From Flavobacterium pectinovorum (GTDB taxonomy: Bacteria > Bacteroidota > Bacteroidia > Flavobacteriales > Flavobacteriaceae): a DNA stretch of 64,000 nt. The position numbers and the translations under genes are program-made. Where the stretch lies: the NCBI RefSeq assembly GCF_900142715.1, contig NZ_FRBX01000001.1:1364001-1428000 (forward strand). The letters are read 5' to 3'. Under the pieces are notes generated by a model. The model searched no databases. It had not been told where the DNA came from and saw nothing but the letters and a program-made list of their open reading frames with translations. Shown here one piece after another: positions 45,461-54,515 of the stretch; the stretch's first letter is position 1; each line of letters starts with the position of its first letter.

Positions 45461-45586
45461 TAATTAGATAATTTGTCAATGAGTCAATTAGAAAATTGAT
45501 GCAGCAGCAGAAAATTGAATAATTTTGTTTTCTAATTGACACATTTCCTAATTGACACATTCTCTAATTGACAAATTTTCTAATTA
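45461..45586. repeat. CTAATTGACACATTT tandem repeat and inverted repeat
   Basis: Between efp and the second lpxD-like gene the right arm has three tandem copies of a 15-16 base unit CTAATTGACACATTT (about 45531-45585). The left arm TAATTAGATAATTTGTCAAT (45461-45480) pairs with ATTGACAAATTTTCTAATTA (45567-45586) with one mismatch. The same word is in the perfect repeat at 14867-14944. Confidence 0.75.
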
Positions 45587-45592
45587 TAAAAT

Positions 45593-46522
45593 ATGAAATT
45601 TCCAAAAGTTCACTCTTTACGAGAAATTGCAAATTTGCTTGACTGCGAATTTATAGGAGACCAAGACTTTCCGGTTTTAGGTATGAACGAAATACATGTT
45701 GTCGAACCTGGCGATATTGTTTTTGTTGATCATCCTAAATATTATGATAAAGCTTTACAATCTGCCGCGACTATTGTTTTAATTAATAAAAAAGTAGATT
45801 GTCCTGAAGGTAAAGCACTTTTGATTTCTGATGATCCTTTCAGAGATTTCAATACCCTAACCAAACATTTTAGACCTTTTCAGGCAACAACTGTCTCAAT
45901 TGCTCTTTCTGCAAATATTGGAGAAGGAACTGTAATTCAGCCTAATTGTTTTGTTGGAAACAATGTAACAATTGGAAAAAACTGTATAATACACCCAAAT
46001 GTTACTATCTACGATCATACTGTAATTGGTGATAATGTGATTATTCACGCGGGAACTATTTTAGGAGCCGATGCTTTTTATTATAAAAAACGTCCGGATG
46101 GTTTTGACCAATTAATTTCTGGTGGTAGAGTGGTAATCGAAAACAATGTTGGCATTGGCGCTCTTTGTACAATAGACAAAGGAGTAACAGGAGATACAAC
46201 AATTGGTGAGGGAACTATGCTTGATAATCAGGTACATGTTGGTCATGATACAGTTATCGGTAAAAAATGTTTAATTGCATCACAAACCGGTATTGCTGGT
46301 TGCGTTGTTATTGAAGATGAAGTAACTATTTGGGGACAAGTTGGTACCACAAGTGGTATAACAATAGGAGCGAAGGCGGTTATTATGGGACAAACCGGTG
46401 TTACTAAATCGGTAGAAGGCGGAAAATCTTATTTTGGAACTCCAATAGAAGAATCAAGAGAAAAGTTAAAACAATTAGCCAATATCAAAAAGATTCCTGA
46501 AATTCTAAGTAAATTGAAGTAA
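45593..46522 (+). CDS. LpxD-like N-acyltransferase paralogue
   Basis: This 309-residue protein is a second LpxD family member: a short N-terminal domain (REIANLLDCEFIGDQDFPVLGMNEI), then hexapeptide repeats at about 100-285. The His equivalent to the LpxD catalytic base is kept (NQVHVGHDTVIGKKC). Other conserved positions differ from lpxD at 41513: LGADAFYYKKRPDGFDQLISG replaces the IGADGFGF segment, and LCTIDKGVTGDTTIG replaces TTIDRATLG. It may use another acyl chain or another amino sugar, such as a surface glycan. It is followed by an NTF2-like gene one base after its stop. Confidence 0.85.
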   Translation: MKFPKVHSLREIANLLDCEFIGDQDFPVLGMNEIHVVEPGDIVFVDHPKYYDKALQSAATIVLINKKVDCPEGKALLISDDPFRDFNTLTKHFRPFQATTVSIALSANIGEGTVIQPNCFVGNNVTIGKNCIIHPNVTIYDHTVIGDNVIIHAGTILGADAFYYKKRPDGFDQLISGGRVVIENNVGIGALCTIDKGVTGDTTIGEGTMLDNQVHVGHDTVIGKKCLIASQTGIAGCVVIEDEVTIWGQVGTTSGITIGAKAVIMGQTGVTKSVEGGKSYFGTPIEESREKLKQLANIKKIPEILSKLK

Positions 46523-46523
46523 T

Positions 46524-46886
46524 ATGTCTATAAAAGAATTTGTTCAAAAATTTTATAAGTCGGATGCCTTAATTGATAGCGAAATCATGAAAACTTATTT
46601 GCATCCCGATGTAAAGTTGGATTGGAATAGTACCAAAGGATTGATTGAGATGGATTATGATTCGATGCTCGCAATGGCCAATGAATTAAGTCGTGCTTAT
46701 GTGCGATCTAAAGTGAGAATTAGCCATATAATTGCCGAAGATGATTTAGTTTCAATACGTTACTCACATTTTGTGAAAACGATTGAAAACCCACGAGAAG
46801 AAATGTTATTAGCTCATTTTGCTACAATTTGGCAAATTAAAGATGACAAACTTTATCGCGGTTATCAAATGAGTCAATTTTCTTAA
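46524..46886 (+). CDS. NTF2/SnoaL-like protein
   Basis: This 120-residue protein begins MSIKEFVQKFYKSDALID and continues LHPDVKLDWNSTKG, RVKVRISHIIAEDDLVSIRYSHF, HFATIWQIKDDKLYRGYQMSQ. This is the cone-shaped alpha+beta NTF2-like (SnoaL-like) fold, used by many small enzymes and binding proteins. No signal peptide is seen. It starts one base after the lpxD-like stop codon, so it is very probably translated from the same message. The function is unknown; a link to the neighbouring acyltransferase is only positional. Confidence 0.75.
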   Translation: MSIKEFVQKFYKSDALIDSEIMKTYLHPDVKLDWNSTKGLIEMDYDSMLAMANELSRAYVRSKVRISHIIAEDDLVSIRYSHFVKTIENPREEMLLAHFATIWQIKDDKLYRGYQMSQFS

Positions 46887-46970
46887 TTTTTTTGATGACA
46901 AAAAGGTTAAAATAGATTACAAAACCTTATTTTTGCAACACAATTTTAAAAACTACATAAAATATATATC

Positions 46971-47843
46971 ATGAGTGTTTTAGTTAATAAAGATTCCAAA
47001 ATAATTGTTCAAGGATTTACAGGAAGCGAAGGAACTTTCCATGCTTCTCAAATGATTGAGTACGGTACTAATGTTGTTGGTGGTGTTACTCCGGGAAAAG
47101 GAGGAACTAGCCATTTAGATCGTCCGGTTTTTAATACAGTAAAAGATGCTGTAGATCAAGCTGGAGCTGATACATCTATTATTTTTGTACCACCAGCTTT
47201 TGCTGCTGATGCAATTATGGAAGCTGCTGACGCTGGAATTAAAGTAATTATTGCTATTACAGAAGGAATTCCTGTAGCAGATATGATTAAAGCAAATAAT
47301 TATGTTAAAGAAAGAAATTCAAGATTAATCGGTCCAAACTGTCCGGGAGTTATTACTCCGGGTGAAGCTAAAGTTGGTATTATGCCAGGTTTCGTTTTCA
47401 AAAAAGGAACTGTTGGTATCGTTTCTAAATCAGGAACTTTAACTTATGAAGCTGCAGATCAGGTTGTAAAACAAGGTTTAGGAATTACTACAGCTATTGG
47501 TATTGGTGGAGATCCAATTATTGGAACTACAACTAAAGAAGCTGTTGAATTATTAATGAACGATCCAGAAACTGAAATCATCATTATGATTGGTGAAATT
47601 GGTGGTCAATTAGAAGCTGATGCTGCTAAATGGGTTAGAGCTGATGGTAACCGTAAACCAGTTATTGGTTTTATCGCTGGAGAAACTGCTCCTGCTGGTA
47701 GAACAATGGGTCACGCAGGTGCTATTGTTGGTGGTTCTGATGATACAGCTGCTGCTAAAAAACAAATTATGAGAGACAACGGAATTCACGTTGTTGATTC
47801 ACCAGCTGAAATTGGTAAAAAAGTAAAAGAAGTATTGGGTTAA
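46971..47843 (+). CDS. sucD: Succinyl-CoA synthetase subunit alpha
   Basis: SucD binds CoA and carries the phosphohistidine of succinyl-CoA synthetase in the TCA cycle. The 290-residue protein has an N-terminal CoA-binding Rossmann domain ([33 protein letters not shown]), the GPNCPGVI motif and the active-site His in [10 protein letters not shown] near residue 245. The length is normal. The beta subunit gene sucC is not in this window, so the two are not adjacent here. A TATTTTTG box at 46928-46935 could be its promoter, and a strong terminator follows. Confidence 0.96.
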   Translation: MSVLVNKDSKIIVQGFTGSEGTFHASQMIEYGTNVVGGVTPGKGGTSHLDRPVFNTVKDAVDQAGADTSIIFVPPAFAADAIMEAADAGIKVIIAITEGIPVADMIKANNYVKERNSRLIGPNCPGVITPGEAKVGIMPGFVFKKGTVGIVSKSGTLTYEAADQVVKQGLGITTAIGIGGDPIIGTTTKEAVELLMNDPETEIIIMIGEIGGQLEADAAKWVRADGNRKPVIGFIAGETAPAGRTMGHAGAIVGGSDDTAAAKKQIMRDNGIHVVDSPAEIGKKVKEVLG

Positions 47844-47870
47844 TCTCCAATGTTTTAAATAACAAATTCC

Positions 47871-47902
47871 AAAAAAGTCTCAATATTTGTTGAGACTTTT
47901 TT
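47871..47902 (+). terminator. Terminator of sucD
   Basis: AAAAAAGTCTCAA (47871-47883), loop TATTTG and TTGAGACTTTTTT (47890-47902) form a perfect 13-bp stem that ends in the T-run. It lies 27 bases after the sucD stop codon. This is a classic Rho-independent terminator. Confidence 0.9.
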
Positions 47903-47935
47903 ACATTTTTAAAATGTAGAGGAATAAATTAAAAA

Positions 47936-47970
47936 CTTAGCAACTCAGTTTCTTAGAACCTCAGAAGCTT
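47936..47970 (+). repeat. Period-8 tandem array before a hypothetical gene
   Basis: CTTAGCAA, CTCAGTTT, CTTAGAAC, CTCAGAAG, CTT: four 8-base words sharing the CTNAG start, as in the array at 20635-20672. It lies between the sucD terminator and the next ATG at 47983. Confidence 0.65.
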
Positions 47971-47982
47971 AAAAAAAGAAAT

Positions 47983-48411
47983 ATGTACAAAGAATTAAAA
48001 AAGTTTAAAGTAAGCAACAGTTTTACTTTTACAATCGAAGATAGTTTAGAACAAGTTTGTAATGCTCCCGAAGGTGGCGCAGGAATTTTTGTTGTATATG
48101 CTGTTGAAGGTGATGCGAAAGAATTAATAATGGTTGCTTCTACAGGGACTGTTCAAAACGACGGGACTTTGAAAAGCAAAAATGGAGGTTTATACGATAA
48201 AATCGTAAACGGACACCAATTTGCAAAAACAGGAAGAAAATATTCTTGGCCTGCACAAATGAAATTAGAAAGTATTGAAGCTCTTGAAGTAGTTTGGTAC
48301 GAAACTTTTAATGCAGATGTAAAAGCAATTCCAACTGCAGTTGAAGGACAGGTTTTGCAAAATTTCTTAGATGAAAATGCAAAATTACCAAGATGGAATG
48401 TAGCTTTCTAA
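47983..48411 (+). CDS. Conserved cytoplasmic protein, function unknown
   Basis: I do not firmly recognise this 142-residue protein. There is no signal peptide or membrane segment. The layout GAGIFVVYAV...KELIMVASTGTV...YDKIVNGHQF...ALEVVWYET...VEGQVLQNFLDENAKLPRWNVAF resembles a GIY-YIG domain in spacing: GIY-like GIF, then YIG-like VAS, then a late PxWN end. The Tyr and the Arg and Glu catalytic residues of active enzymes are not clear. It could be a binding protein derived from that fold. A terminator follows at 48441. Confidence 0.6.
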   Translation: MYKELKKFKVSNSFTFTIEDSLEQVCNAPEGGAGIFVVYAVEGDAKELIMVASTGTVQNDGTLKSKNGGLYDKIVNGHQFAKTGRKYSWPAQMKLESIEALEVVWYETFNADVKAIPTAVEGQVLQNFLDENAKLPRWNVAF

Positions 48412-48440
48412 AAGCTGTTTTTTCAATATAAAACTATCAA

Positions 48441-48471
48441 AAGCCTTGCTAAAATTTAGTAAGGTTTTTTT
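48441..48471 (+). terminator. Terminator of the hypothetical gene at 47983
   Basis: AAGCCTTGCTAAA pairs with TTTAGTAAGGTTT (one G-T pair) around a short loop, followed by a T-run to 48471. It lies about 30 bases after the stop codon. Confidence 0.85.
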
Positions 48472-48472
48472 A

Positions 48473-48636
48473 TACAGTCTTGCAAAATTTATTAAGGAAT
48501 AAACCTATATTAATAGCTGTAAAATCTCACAATTGTAAGGTTCTTCAAATAAAAACATTTTTTAACATTTATTTAAGATCCCTGATACAGTCAAAGGTTA
48601 GGAGTGGTTTCTATATTAAGAAACCGCTCCTTTTTT
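48473..48636 (+). ncRNA. Candidate small RNA ending in its own terminator
   Basis: A second perfect terminator (GGAGTGGTTTCT, 48601-48612, with AGAAACCGCTCC, 48619-48630, then TTTTTT) stands 130 bases after the previous one, with no protein-coding frame between. A terminator without a gene suggests a short transcript. No start site or other conserved structure is evident, so this remains a guess. It could also be a back-up terminator insulating the sigma factor gene. Confidence 0.3.
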
Positions 48637-48662
48637 GTAAATAAATTGCTTTTATATTTTTG
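48634..48662 (+). promoter_or_regulatory. Candidate promoter of the sigma factor gene
   Basis: TTTG (48634-48637), a 17-base spacer and TATTTTTG (48655-48662). This is a full match to the Bacteroidota consensus, about 100 bases before the ATG at 48764. The -33 half overlaps the T-run of the preceding terminator. Confidence 0.5.
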
Positions 48663-48763
48663 CTTTTATATATTTATCGAACAATACGAAAGAATAATGT
48701 TAAAATACTATTCTGTTTGTATTAAGAAAAGCCTGTTTTGATAATTCCCACGCCTCGATAAAT

Positions 48764-49372
48764 ATGAAAAGCCAAACTTTAAACAATAAGTTTTTAGATG
48801 ATAATACTCTTTGGAGTAATTTAAAAGCCGGTGATGAAAAATCTTTTTCCCAACTTTTTGAAAGATATTATAAAGATTTAGTTAGTTATGGAAATTCTCT
48901 TTCTCCTTTTGAAGAAAAGGTGCAGGACTGCGTACAGGATGTTTTTGCAGATGTCTGGGTATATAGAACTACATTGCAGGAAAATGTTGTTGTAAAGGCG
49001 TATTTATTATCGAGCGTAAGAAAAAGAATTGCCCGTTTATTTCAAAGAGATCATATTTTTCGCAAGACAACTTCGACGGAAGCAATCGAATTTCTTTTTG
49101 ACTTTTCTATAGAAAATGAACTTGTTGAAGATGAAGTGACTGCAGAACGTGTTTTATATTTAAATAAATTACTTAACGATTTGCCCCCTCGTCAAAAAGA
49201 AGCTTTATATCTGCGATATCATCAGGGATTTGTTGTAGAACAAATTGCAGAATTATTAGATGTTAATTATCAATCGGCAAATAACTTATTATACCGCGGA
49301 TTATTGAGTCTTCGTAAGGAATGGAAAGGCAATTTGTCCTATATTTTACTGCTATCTTCAGGCCTTTTTTGA
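48764..49372 (+). CDS. ECF-type RNA polymerase sigma factor
   Basis: This 202-residue protein is an extracytoplasmic function sigma factor of the Bacteroidota SusC/FecR-linked kind. Region 2 lies at about 22-90 (FSQLFERYYKDLVSYGNSL, DCVQDVFADVWVYR), which binds the -10 element. Region 4 lies at about 135-185 (LPPRQKEALYLRYHQGFVVEQIAELLDVNYQSANNLLYRGLLSLRK), which binds -35. The usual polar linker is between them. It is followed after 90 bases by its FecR anti-sigma partner and then the SusC gene, so it probably switches on this uptake locus. Confidence 0.93.
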   Translation: MKSQTLNNKFLDDNTLWSNLKAGDEKSFSQLFERYYKDLVSYGNSLSPFEEKVQDCVQDVFADVWVYRTTLQENVVVKAYLLSSVRKRIARLFQRDHIFRKTTSTEAIEFLFDFSIENELVEDEVTAERVLYLNKLLNDLPPRQKEALYLRYHQGFVVEQIAELLDVNYQSANNLLYRGLLSLRKEWKGNLSYILLLSSGLF

Positions 49373-49462
49373 ATTTCTTAAAAAAAACTTAAAAAAAATC
49401 ATAATTAAGTGAGTATACAATAAGAAAAGTGTCCTCTATGTTTTTGTAACCCTAATTCTAAG

Positions 49463-50572
49463 ATGCAAAAACGTAATACTTATACCGAAATCGAAGATCT
49501 TTTAGCTGATCAGTCATTTCAATTGTGGATTTTATCTAAAATTGATGAACAAGGCTGGGAGGAATGGACTTTAGAAAATCGTCAACGAGCCAAATTAGTT
49601 GAAGATGCCAGACTTTTATTGTTAGCGATGAAAGTTACCGATGTTAATCTGTCTCAAAATGAGATTCATGAGGCATTGGAATCTACCTGGAAAAAAATCG
49701 AAGAAAAAGAACATTTTAATAATACGAGATCAAAAATTTTCTATCTAAGAAAATATTGGTTAAGCGGCGTTGCTGCTCTTTTAATCATTTCATTATCATC
49801 AGTTTTGGCTTTTAGAAATAACAGCCTGATCAACAATACTGTTGTTACTTATAATGAATTGATAGAAGAAAATAATGAGGGATTAGTAGAGCAGACTAAT
49901 AATTCAGACATTTCTCAAACAATCACATTATCTGATGGAAGTTCGGTTTTATTACAGCCAAAAAGTAAATTAAGTTATCCTAAAATCTTTACCGGGAATG
50001 AAAGAAAGGTCTATTTATCCGGCGAAGGTTTCTTTGAAATTAGTAAAAATCCCAAAAAGCCTTTTTTTGTTTACGCAAACGAAATTGTAACAAGAGTTGT
50101 TGGTACTAGTTTTAGAATTAAAGCTTATCAGGACCAGCAAAATGTTGAAGTTCTTGTTCGCACCGGTAAAGTAAGGGTAAAATCAAATAGTTTAATTTCG
50201 AATGCTACAGATCATGAGGTCGTACTTCTTCCAAATCAGGCACTTCGGTTTATTCGTAAAGATTTGGTTTTTAATAAAATAACCAATATTACAAAAGATG
50301 AAGCTTTGGTTCGTAGTGTTGGAAATATCGAACAATTAAGTTTTGAGTTTAATGATATTCCGATTGCTCAAATTTTCGAAACTATCGAACAAGCTTATTT
50401 AGTTGATATTGATTACCCTAAAGATAAATTAAATGATTGCCATTTGACCACATCACTTAGCGATCAGCCACTGCCGGAGAAACTTAAAATTATTTGTAAA
50501 AGCATTGGTAACGATACGAGTTTTGAAATGAATGGAAATCAAATTACCATAACATCAAAAGGCTGTAACTAA
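49463..50572 (+). CDS. FecR-type anti-sigma factor
   Basis: This 369-residue protein has a cytoplasmic helical part (about 1-92) that should hold the sigma factor and one membrane helix (about 94-112, WLSGVAALLIISLSSVLAF). A periplasmic FecR domain then follows (about 150-260, TLSDGSSVLLQPKSKLSYP...VYLSGEGFFEISKNPKKPFFVYA...VVGTSFRI). The last 80 residues form a DUF4974-type C-terminal domain (LSFEFNDIPIAQIFETIEQAYLVDIDYP) that contacts the STN domain of the SusC partner. It transmits the ligand-bound state of the outer-membrane transporter to the sigma factor. Confidence 0.93.
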   Translation: MQKRNTYTEIEDLLADQSFQLWILSKIDEQGWEEWTLENRQRAKLVEDARLLLLAMKVTDVNLSQNEIHEALESTWKKIEEKEHFNNTRSKIFYLRKYWLSGVAALLIISLSSVLAFRNNSLINNTVVTYNELIEENNEGLVEQTNNSDISQTITLSDGSSVLLQPKSKLSYPKIFTGNERKVYLSGEGFFEISKNPKKPFFVYANEIVTRVVGTSFRIKAYQDQQNVEVLVRTGKVRVKSNSLISNATDHEVVLLPNQALRFIRKDLVFNKITNITKDEALVRSVGNIEQLSFEFNDIPIAQIFETIEQAYLVDIDYPKDKLNDCHLTTSLSDQPLPEKLKIICKSIGNDTSFEMNGNQITITSKGCN

Positions 50573-50774
50573 AAAATATTATTCAAGAAATTTAATTAAA
50601 ACCCCTTAAACTAAAAATTTATAAATGCCTATGTAAGAATAAAATACATAAAAAAGTGCCGAAATGCTGTAACATTATCGACACTTAAATTAATTGAATT
50701 GCTTTCTGTAAAAAGTAATTCATAGTGTTTCTTAAAATACACTCGAACAGTATTAATCAAAACAAACCAAAATT

Positions 50775-53700
50775 ATGAAAAAACCAGTTGTTAAACAACG
50801 ATTACTCCACCGAATCATGAAAATAACGCTATTTCAGTTTGTCTTAGCACTTGTATTTTCAAGTGTTACAATGGCGAACAGTGTAAATGGACAAAGAAAA
50901 CTAGATACAAAAGTTACGATTACTGTTTCAGATTTAACTTTAGATAATGCTTTATCTAAATTGCAAAAATCTGCACATGTAAAGTTTTCGTACAATTCAA
51001 GATTGCCGCAATTGAACCAAAAAGTTACAATTGAGGCCAATCAGGAAGTTTTGTCTAGTGTACTTAATCGAATTTTAAAACCCTTTAATATTACTTTCTC
51101 TGAGGTAAGTAATCAGATTATTTTACAGAAGGACAATTCATTAGAACCTTTTTCGAACTTAGATAGTAATAATTCTTTATTTGATGTGCTAATGGCAGGG
51201 CCTATCATTAAAGGAAAAGTTACTGATCCGTCTGGTGTGCCGCTTCCTGGCGCAACAGTTATGGCTAAAGGAACTAAAATTGCTGTATTAACAGATTTTG
51301 ACGGAAATTTTTCTATCGAAATGCCTGCAAATAGTACTGCTTTGGTGATTTCTTATGTTGGAATGGAAACCAAAGAAATTGGTATTGAAAATACTTCACC
51401 TACAGTAATTTTGAACGAATCAGGCCAAAACCTGAAAGAAGTGATAGTTACAACAGGTTACGAAAAAACTTCAAAAAGAACTTTTACAGGAGCAATAAGT
51501 AAAATTTCGGGAGCAGAATTAAAAGTAGACGGGGTTGTAGATGTGAGCAGAATGATTGAAGGTAAAGCTGCTGGTGTAACAGTACAAAACATTACAGGAA
51601 CATTTGGTACAGCTCCAAAAATTACAGTTCGTGGATCTTCTTCTATTTTTGGAGATACAAAACCGCTATGGGTAATTGATGGTGTTGTTCAGGAAGATAT
51701 TATCAATTTGACATTTGCAGATTTAGCGTCTGGTAATTCAGAGACTTTATTGAGTTCGTCTATTGCTGGTTTAAATGCCAATGATATTCAAAATATTGAG
51801 ATTTTAAAAGATGCCTCAGCAACTTCTATTTATGGTTCAAGATCATTAAACGGAGTTGTAGTTATTACTACAAAACAAGGTCGTAGAGATGCACCATTAA
51901 AAGTGAGTTATTCATTGGAACAAACTGTTAGGGCAGTTCCAAATTACAGCCAGTATGATATCCTGAATTCTCAGGAATCTATGAGTATCTTCAAAGAAAT
52001 GGAATCTAAAGGATATCTGGATTTACCTTCAACAGTAAACGGAAGATATGGAGGAGCTTACAATATTTTAGGTAGAGCAATAAATACTTATGTGCCAGAA
52101 ACAGATAGTTATTTGGTTAATAATGATCCTGTTAGCCGTAATAATTTCTTAAAGAAATACGAACAGGCAAATACAGACTGGTTTGGTGTATTATTTAGAC
52201 CATCTATTACACAAAATCACTCTTTAAGCTTTTCTGGCGGTGGTAAAAACAATACATTTTATGCCTCTTTGGGATATTATACAGATCCGGGATGGACTAT
52301 TGCCGATGATGTGAAACAAATTTCATCAAATATTAAAGGTACATTTTATGTAAATGACAGATTAAATGTTACGCTTTCTACTATGGCTTCTGTTCGTGAC
52401 CAAGGCGCGCCTGGAAGTTATGAAAGCGAAAAAGATGTTGTTTTTGGTAAAGTAACTCGTGATTTTGATATCAACCCATTTAACTATGTATTAAATACAA
52501 GCAGAACTTTAAGACCATACGATGAAAATGGTAATCTGGAATACTACAGAAATAACTGGGCTAAAATGAATATTATCAATGAATTGGCAAACAATTTCAT
52601 GGAAATTCAGGTTAAAGATATTCGTTTTCAATTGGATTTAGATTATAAAATTAATCCACACTTAAACTATAATTTAACAGGTTCTGCACGTTTTGCAAAT
52701 ACAAGTCGTGAGCACAAGATTATGGAAAATTCAAACGTAGTTGGAGCTTATAAAGCTGGAACTCCGGATGGTGAAGACGGTGTTAATACATTGGTTAGAG
52801 ATCAAAATATATTTTTATATCAAGATCCGAATGATTTAACGGCTCCTAAAGTTTCTGTATTGCCAAATGGAGGTTTCTTAAGAAAATTTACAAATGACAT
52901 GACTTCTTATAACTTAAGAAATAGTGTTAGTTATAGAAATACGTTAGATGATAAACACGAATTAGAAGGTTTATTTGGTACAGAATTAAGAGTTGTAGAC
53001 AGAGGTAGCGATAATTTTACCGCTGCAGGTTTACAATACGACAGAGGTTTAACTGCTTTTACAGACCCAAGATTAATTGAAAAAATTATCAACGGAGGAG
53101 ATTCTTATTACGGATTTAATGAAGAAAAAGAAAGAACAGTAGGTTTCTTCGGAAAAGTTGGTTATACGTATGATCGTCGTTATACAGCTTCTGTTACAGG
53201 ACGTTATGACGGATCAAATAGACAAGGAAACAGTGATTCATCAAGATGGCTGCCAACTTATACTTTTAGTGGAAAATGGAATGTTGCCGAAGAAAAGTTT
53301 ATGAAAAATGTTGAATCTGTAAATACTTTAGCTTTAAGAGCTTCGTACGGACTTACTGCAACTGCAGGACCTGCAACAAACTCATTGGCGATTTACAAAA
53401 GTTATATCACAGACCGTTTTGGCCTTGACGACAGAGAATCAGGGATTAATATTGAAGAATTACAAAATGGAAATTTAACCTGGGAAAAACAATTCGAAAC
53501 CAACATTGGTGTTGATCTTGGAATGTTTAACAACAGAGTACAGTTTACTTCGGACATTTACAGCCGTAAAGCTTTTGATTTGGTTGATTATGTAATTACT
53601 TCAGGAATTGGTGGTCAAAGAATCAGACAAGGAAATAATGCTGATATGGAAACCAAAGGTCTTGAGATTGGTTTTACAACCAAAAACATTGATAATCGTG

Positions 53701-54503
53701 ATTTTAAATGGTCTACAACACTTAATTTTTCTGTTTATTCTCAAAAAATCACAAAACTTGAAAATACACCAACTGCATTTGATTTAGTAGATGCAAACGG
53801 AGGAAATTCAATTGGTCATCCAAGAAATTCATTGTATTCTTATCAATTTACGGGTTTAAATAATCAGGGATTACCAACTTTTATTCTACAAGACGGAGCA
53901 GATAATAATATTACAGAAGCGAATTTTCAGGACAATTTGGATGTGACTAAATATTTGAAATACGAAGGTTCTATTGAGCCAAATAAATCACTTGGTTTAG
54001 CCAATACATTTACATATAAAAATTGGTCTTTATACGTATTCTTTGTAGGGTCAGGAGGTAACAAAGTACGTTTAAATCCTATTTATGATAGTACTTATGA
54101 TGATTTAACAGTATTCACTAAAGATTTTACAAACCGTTGGATTAATCCGGGTGATGAAAACTTTACAAATGTACCTGTTATTGCAGACAGACGTTTGAAT
54201 GCAAATTATGGAGGAGAACGTACATTGGCAAGAGCTTATAATACCTATAATTATTCTGATGCTCGTATTGCCGATGGAGATTTTGTAAGGCTTAAAAATA
54301 TTTCATTAAGCTGGGAGTTTCCTAATGATTTCAAGAAAAAATTAGGATTAAGCACATTTACTTTAAAAGGATCTGCAGTTAACCCATGGTTAATTTATTC
54401 AGACAAAAAATTAAATGGTCAGGATCCTGAGTTCCGTAATTCTGGAGGTGTTGCTATGCCGGTTACGTCTCAATACACTTTTACTTTAAACATTTCATTA
54501 TAA
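50775..54503 (+). CDS. SusC/RagA family TonB-linked outer membrane transporter with STN domain
   Basis: This 1242-residue protein imports a large nutrient through the outer membrane using TonB energy. After a signal peptide (to about 40) come an STN signalling domain (about 46-118) that contacts FecR, a carboxypeptidase-regulatory-like domain (about 148-215, IKGKVTDPSGVPLPGATVMAKGT...SYVGMETKEI), and a plug (about 225-370, ILKDASATSIYGSRSLNGVVVITTKQG). A 22-strand barrel runs to a C-terminal aromatic end (TLNISL). The STN domain is present only in regulated transporters, matching the sigma/FecR pair upstream. SusD follows 12 bases later. The substrate is not known: no glycoside hydrolase or sugar gene is near. 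Confidence 0.95.
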   Translation: MKKPVVKQRLLHRIMKITLFQFVLALVFSSVTMANSVNGQRKLDTKVTITVSDLTLDNALSKLQKSAHVKFSYNSRLPQLNQKVTIEANQEVLSSVLNRILKPFNITFSEVSNQIILQKDNSLEPFSNLDSNNSLFDVLMAGPIIKGKVTDPSGVPLPGATVMAKGTKIAVLTDFDGNFSIEMPANSTALVISYVGMETKEIGIENTSPTVILNESGQNLKEVIVTTGYEKTSKRTFTGAISKISGAELKVDGVVDVSRMIEGKAAGVTVQNITGTFGTAPKITVRGSSSIFGDTKPLWVIDGVVQEDIINLTFADLASGNSETLLSSSIAGLNANDIQNIEILKDASATSIYGSRSLNGVVVITTKQGRRDAPLKVSYSLEQTVRAVPNYSQYDILNSQESMSIFKEMESKGYLDLPSTVNGRYGGAYNILGRAINTYVPETDSYLVNNDPVSRNNFLKKYEQANTDWFGVLFRPSITQNHSLSFSGGGKNNTFYASLGYYTDPGWTIADDVKQISSNIKGTFYVNDRLNVTLSTMASVRDQGAPGSYESEKDVVFGKVTRDFDINPFNYVLNTSRTLRPYDENGNLEYYRNNWAKMNIINELANNFMEIQVKDIRFQLDLDYKINPHLNYNLTGSARFANTSREHKIMENSNVVGAYKAGTPDGEDGVNTLVRDQNIFLYQDPNDLTAPKVSVLPNGGFLRKFTNDMTSYNLRNSVSYRNTLDDKHELEGLFGTELRVVDRGSDNFTAAGLQYDRGLTAFTDPRLIEKIINGGDSYYGFNEEKERTVGFFGKVGYTYDRRYTASVTGRYDGSNRQGNSDSSRWLPTYTFSGKWNVAEEKFMKNVESVNTLALRASYGLTATAGPATNSLAIYKSYITDRFGLDDRESGINIEELQNGNLTWEKQFETNIGVDLGMFNNRVQFTSDIYSRKAFDLVDYVITSGIGGQRIRQGNNADMETKGLEIGFTTKNIDNRDFKWSTTLNFSVYSQKITKLENTPTAFDLVDANGGNSIGHPRNSLYSYQFTGLNNQGLPTFILQDGADNNITEANFQDNLDVTKYLKYEGSIEPNKSLGLANTFTYKNWSLYVFFVGSGGNKVRLNPIYDSTYDDLTVFTKDFTNRWINPGDENFTNVPVIADRRLNANYGGERTLARAYNTYNYSDARIADGDFVRLKNISLSWEFPNDFKKKLGLSTFTLKGSAVNPWLIYSDKKLNGQDPEFRNSGGVAMPVTSQYTFTLNISL

Positions 54504-54515
54504 TAGTTCAAAAAC

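Larger units (their letters stand above)
48412..48763. other. Gap with two terminators and a promoter
   Basis: These 352 bases hold no open reading frame I can support. They carry a terminator (48441-48471), about 130 bases of unassigned sequence, a second strong terminator (48601-48636), and a promoter-like motif (48634-48662) for the sigma factor gene. Confidence 0.7.

Noticed and set aside
45531..45586. Tandem 15-base repeat considered as a CRISPR array
   Set aside because: Units are too short, without distinct spacers, and no cas genes are in the window.
48473..48600. Possible tRNA or riboswitch in the gap
   Set aside because: No cloverleaf or known riboswitch core can be seen; only the terminator is supported.
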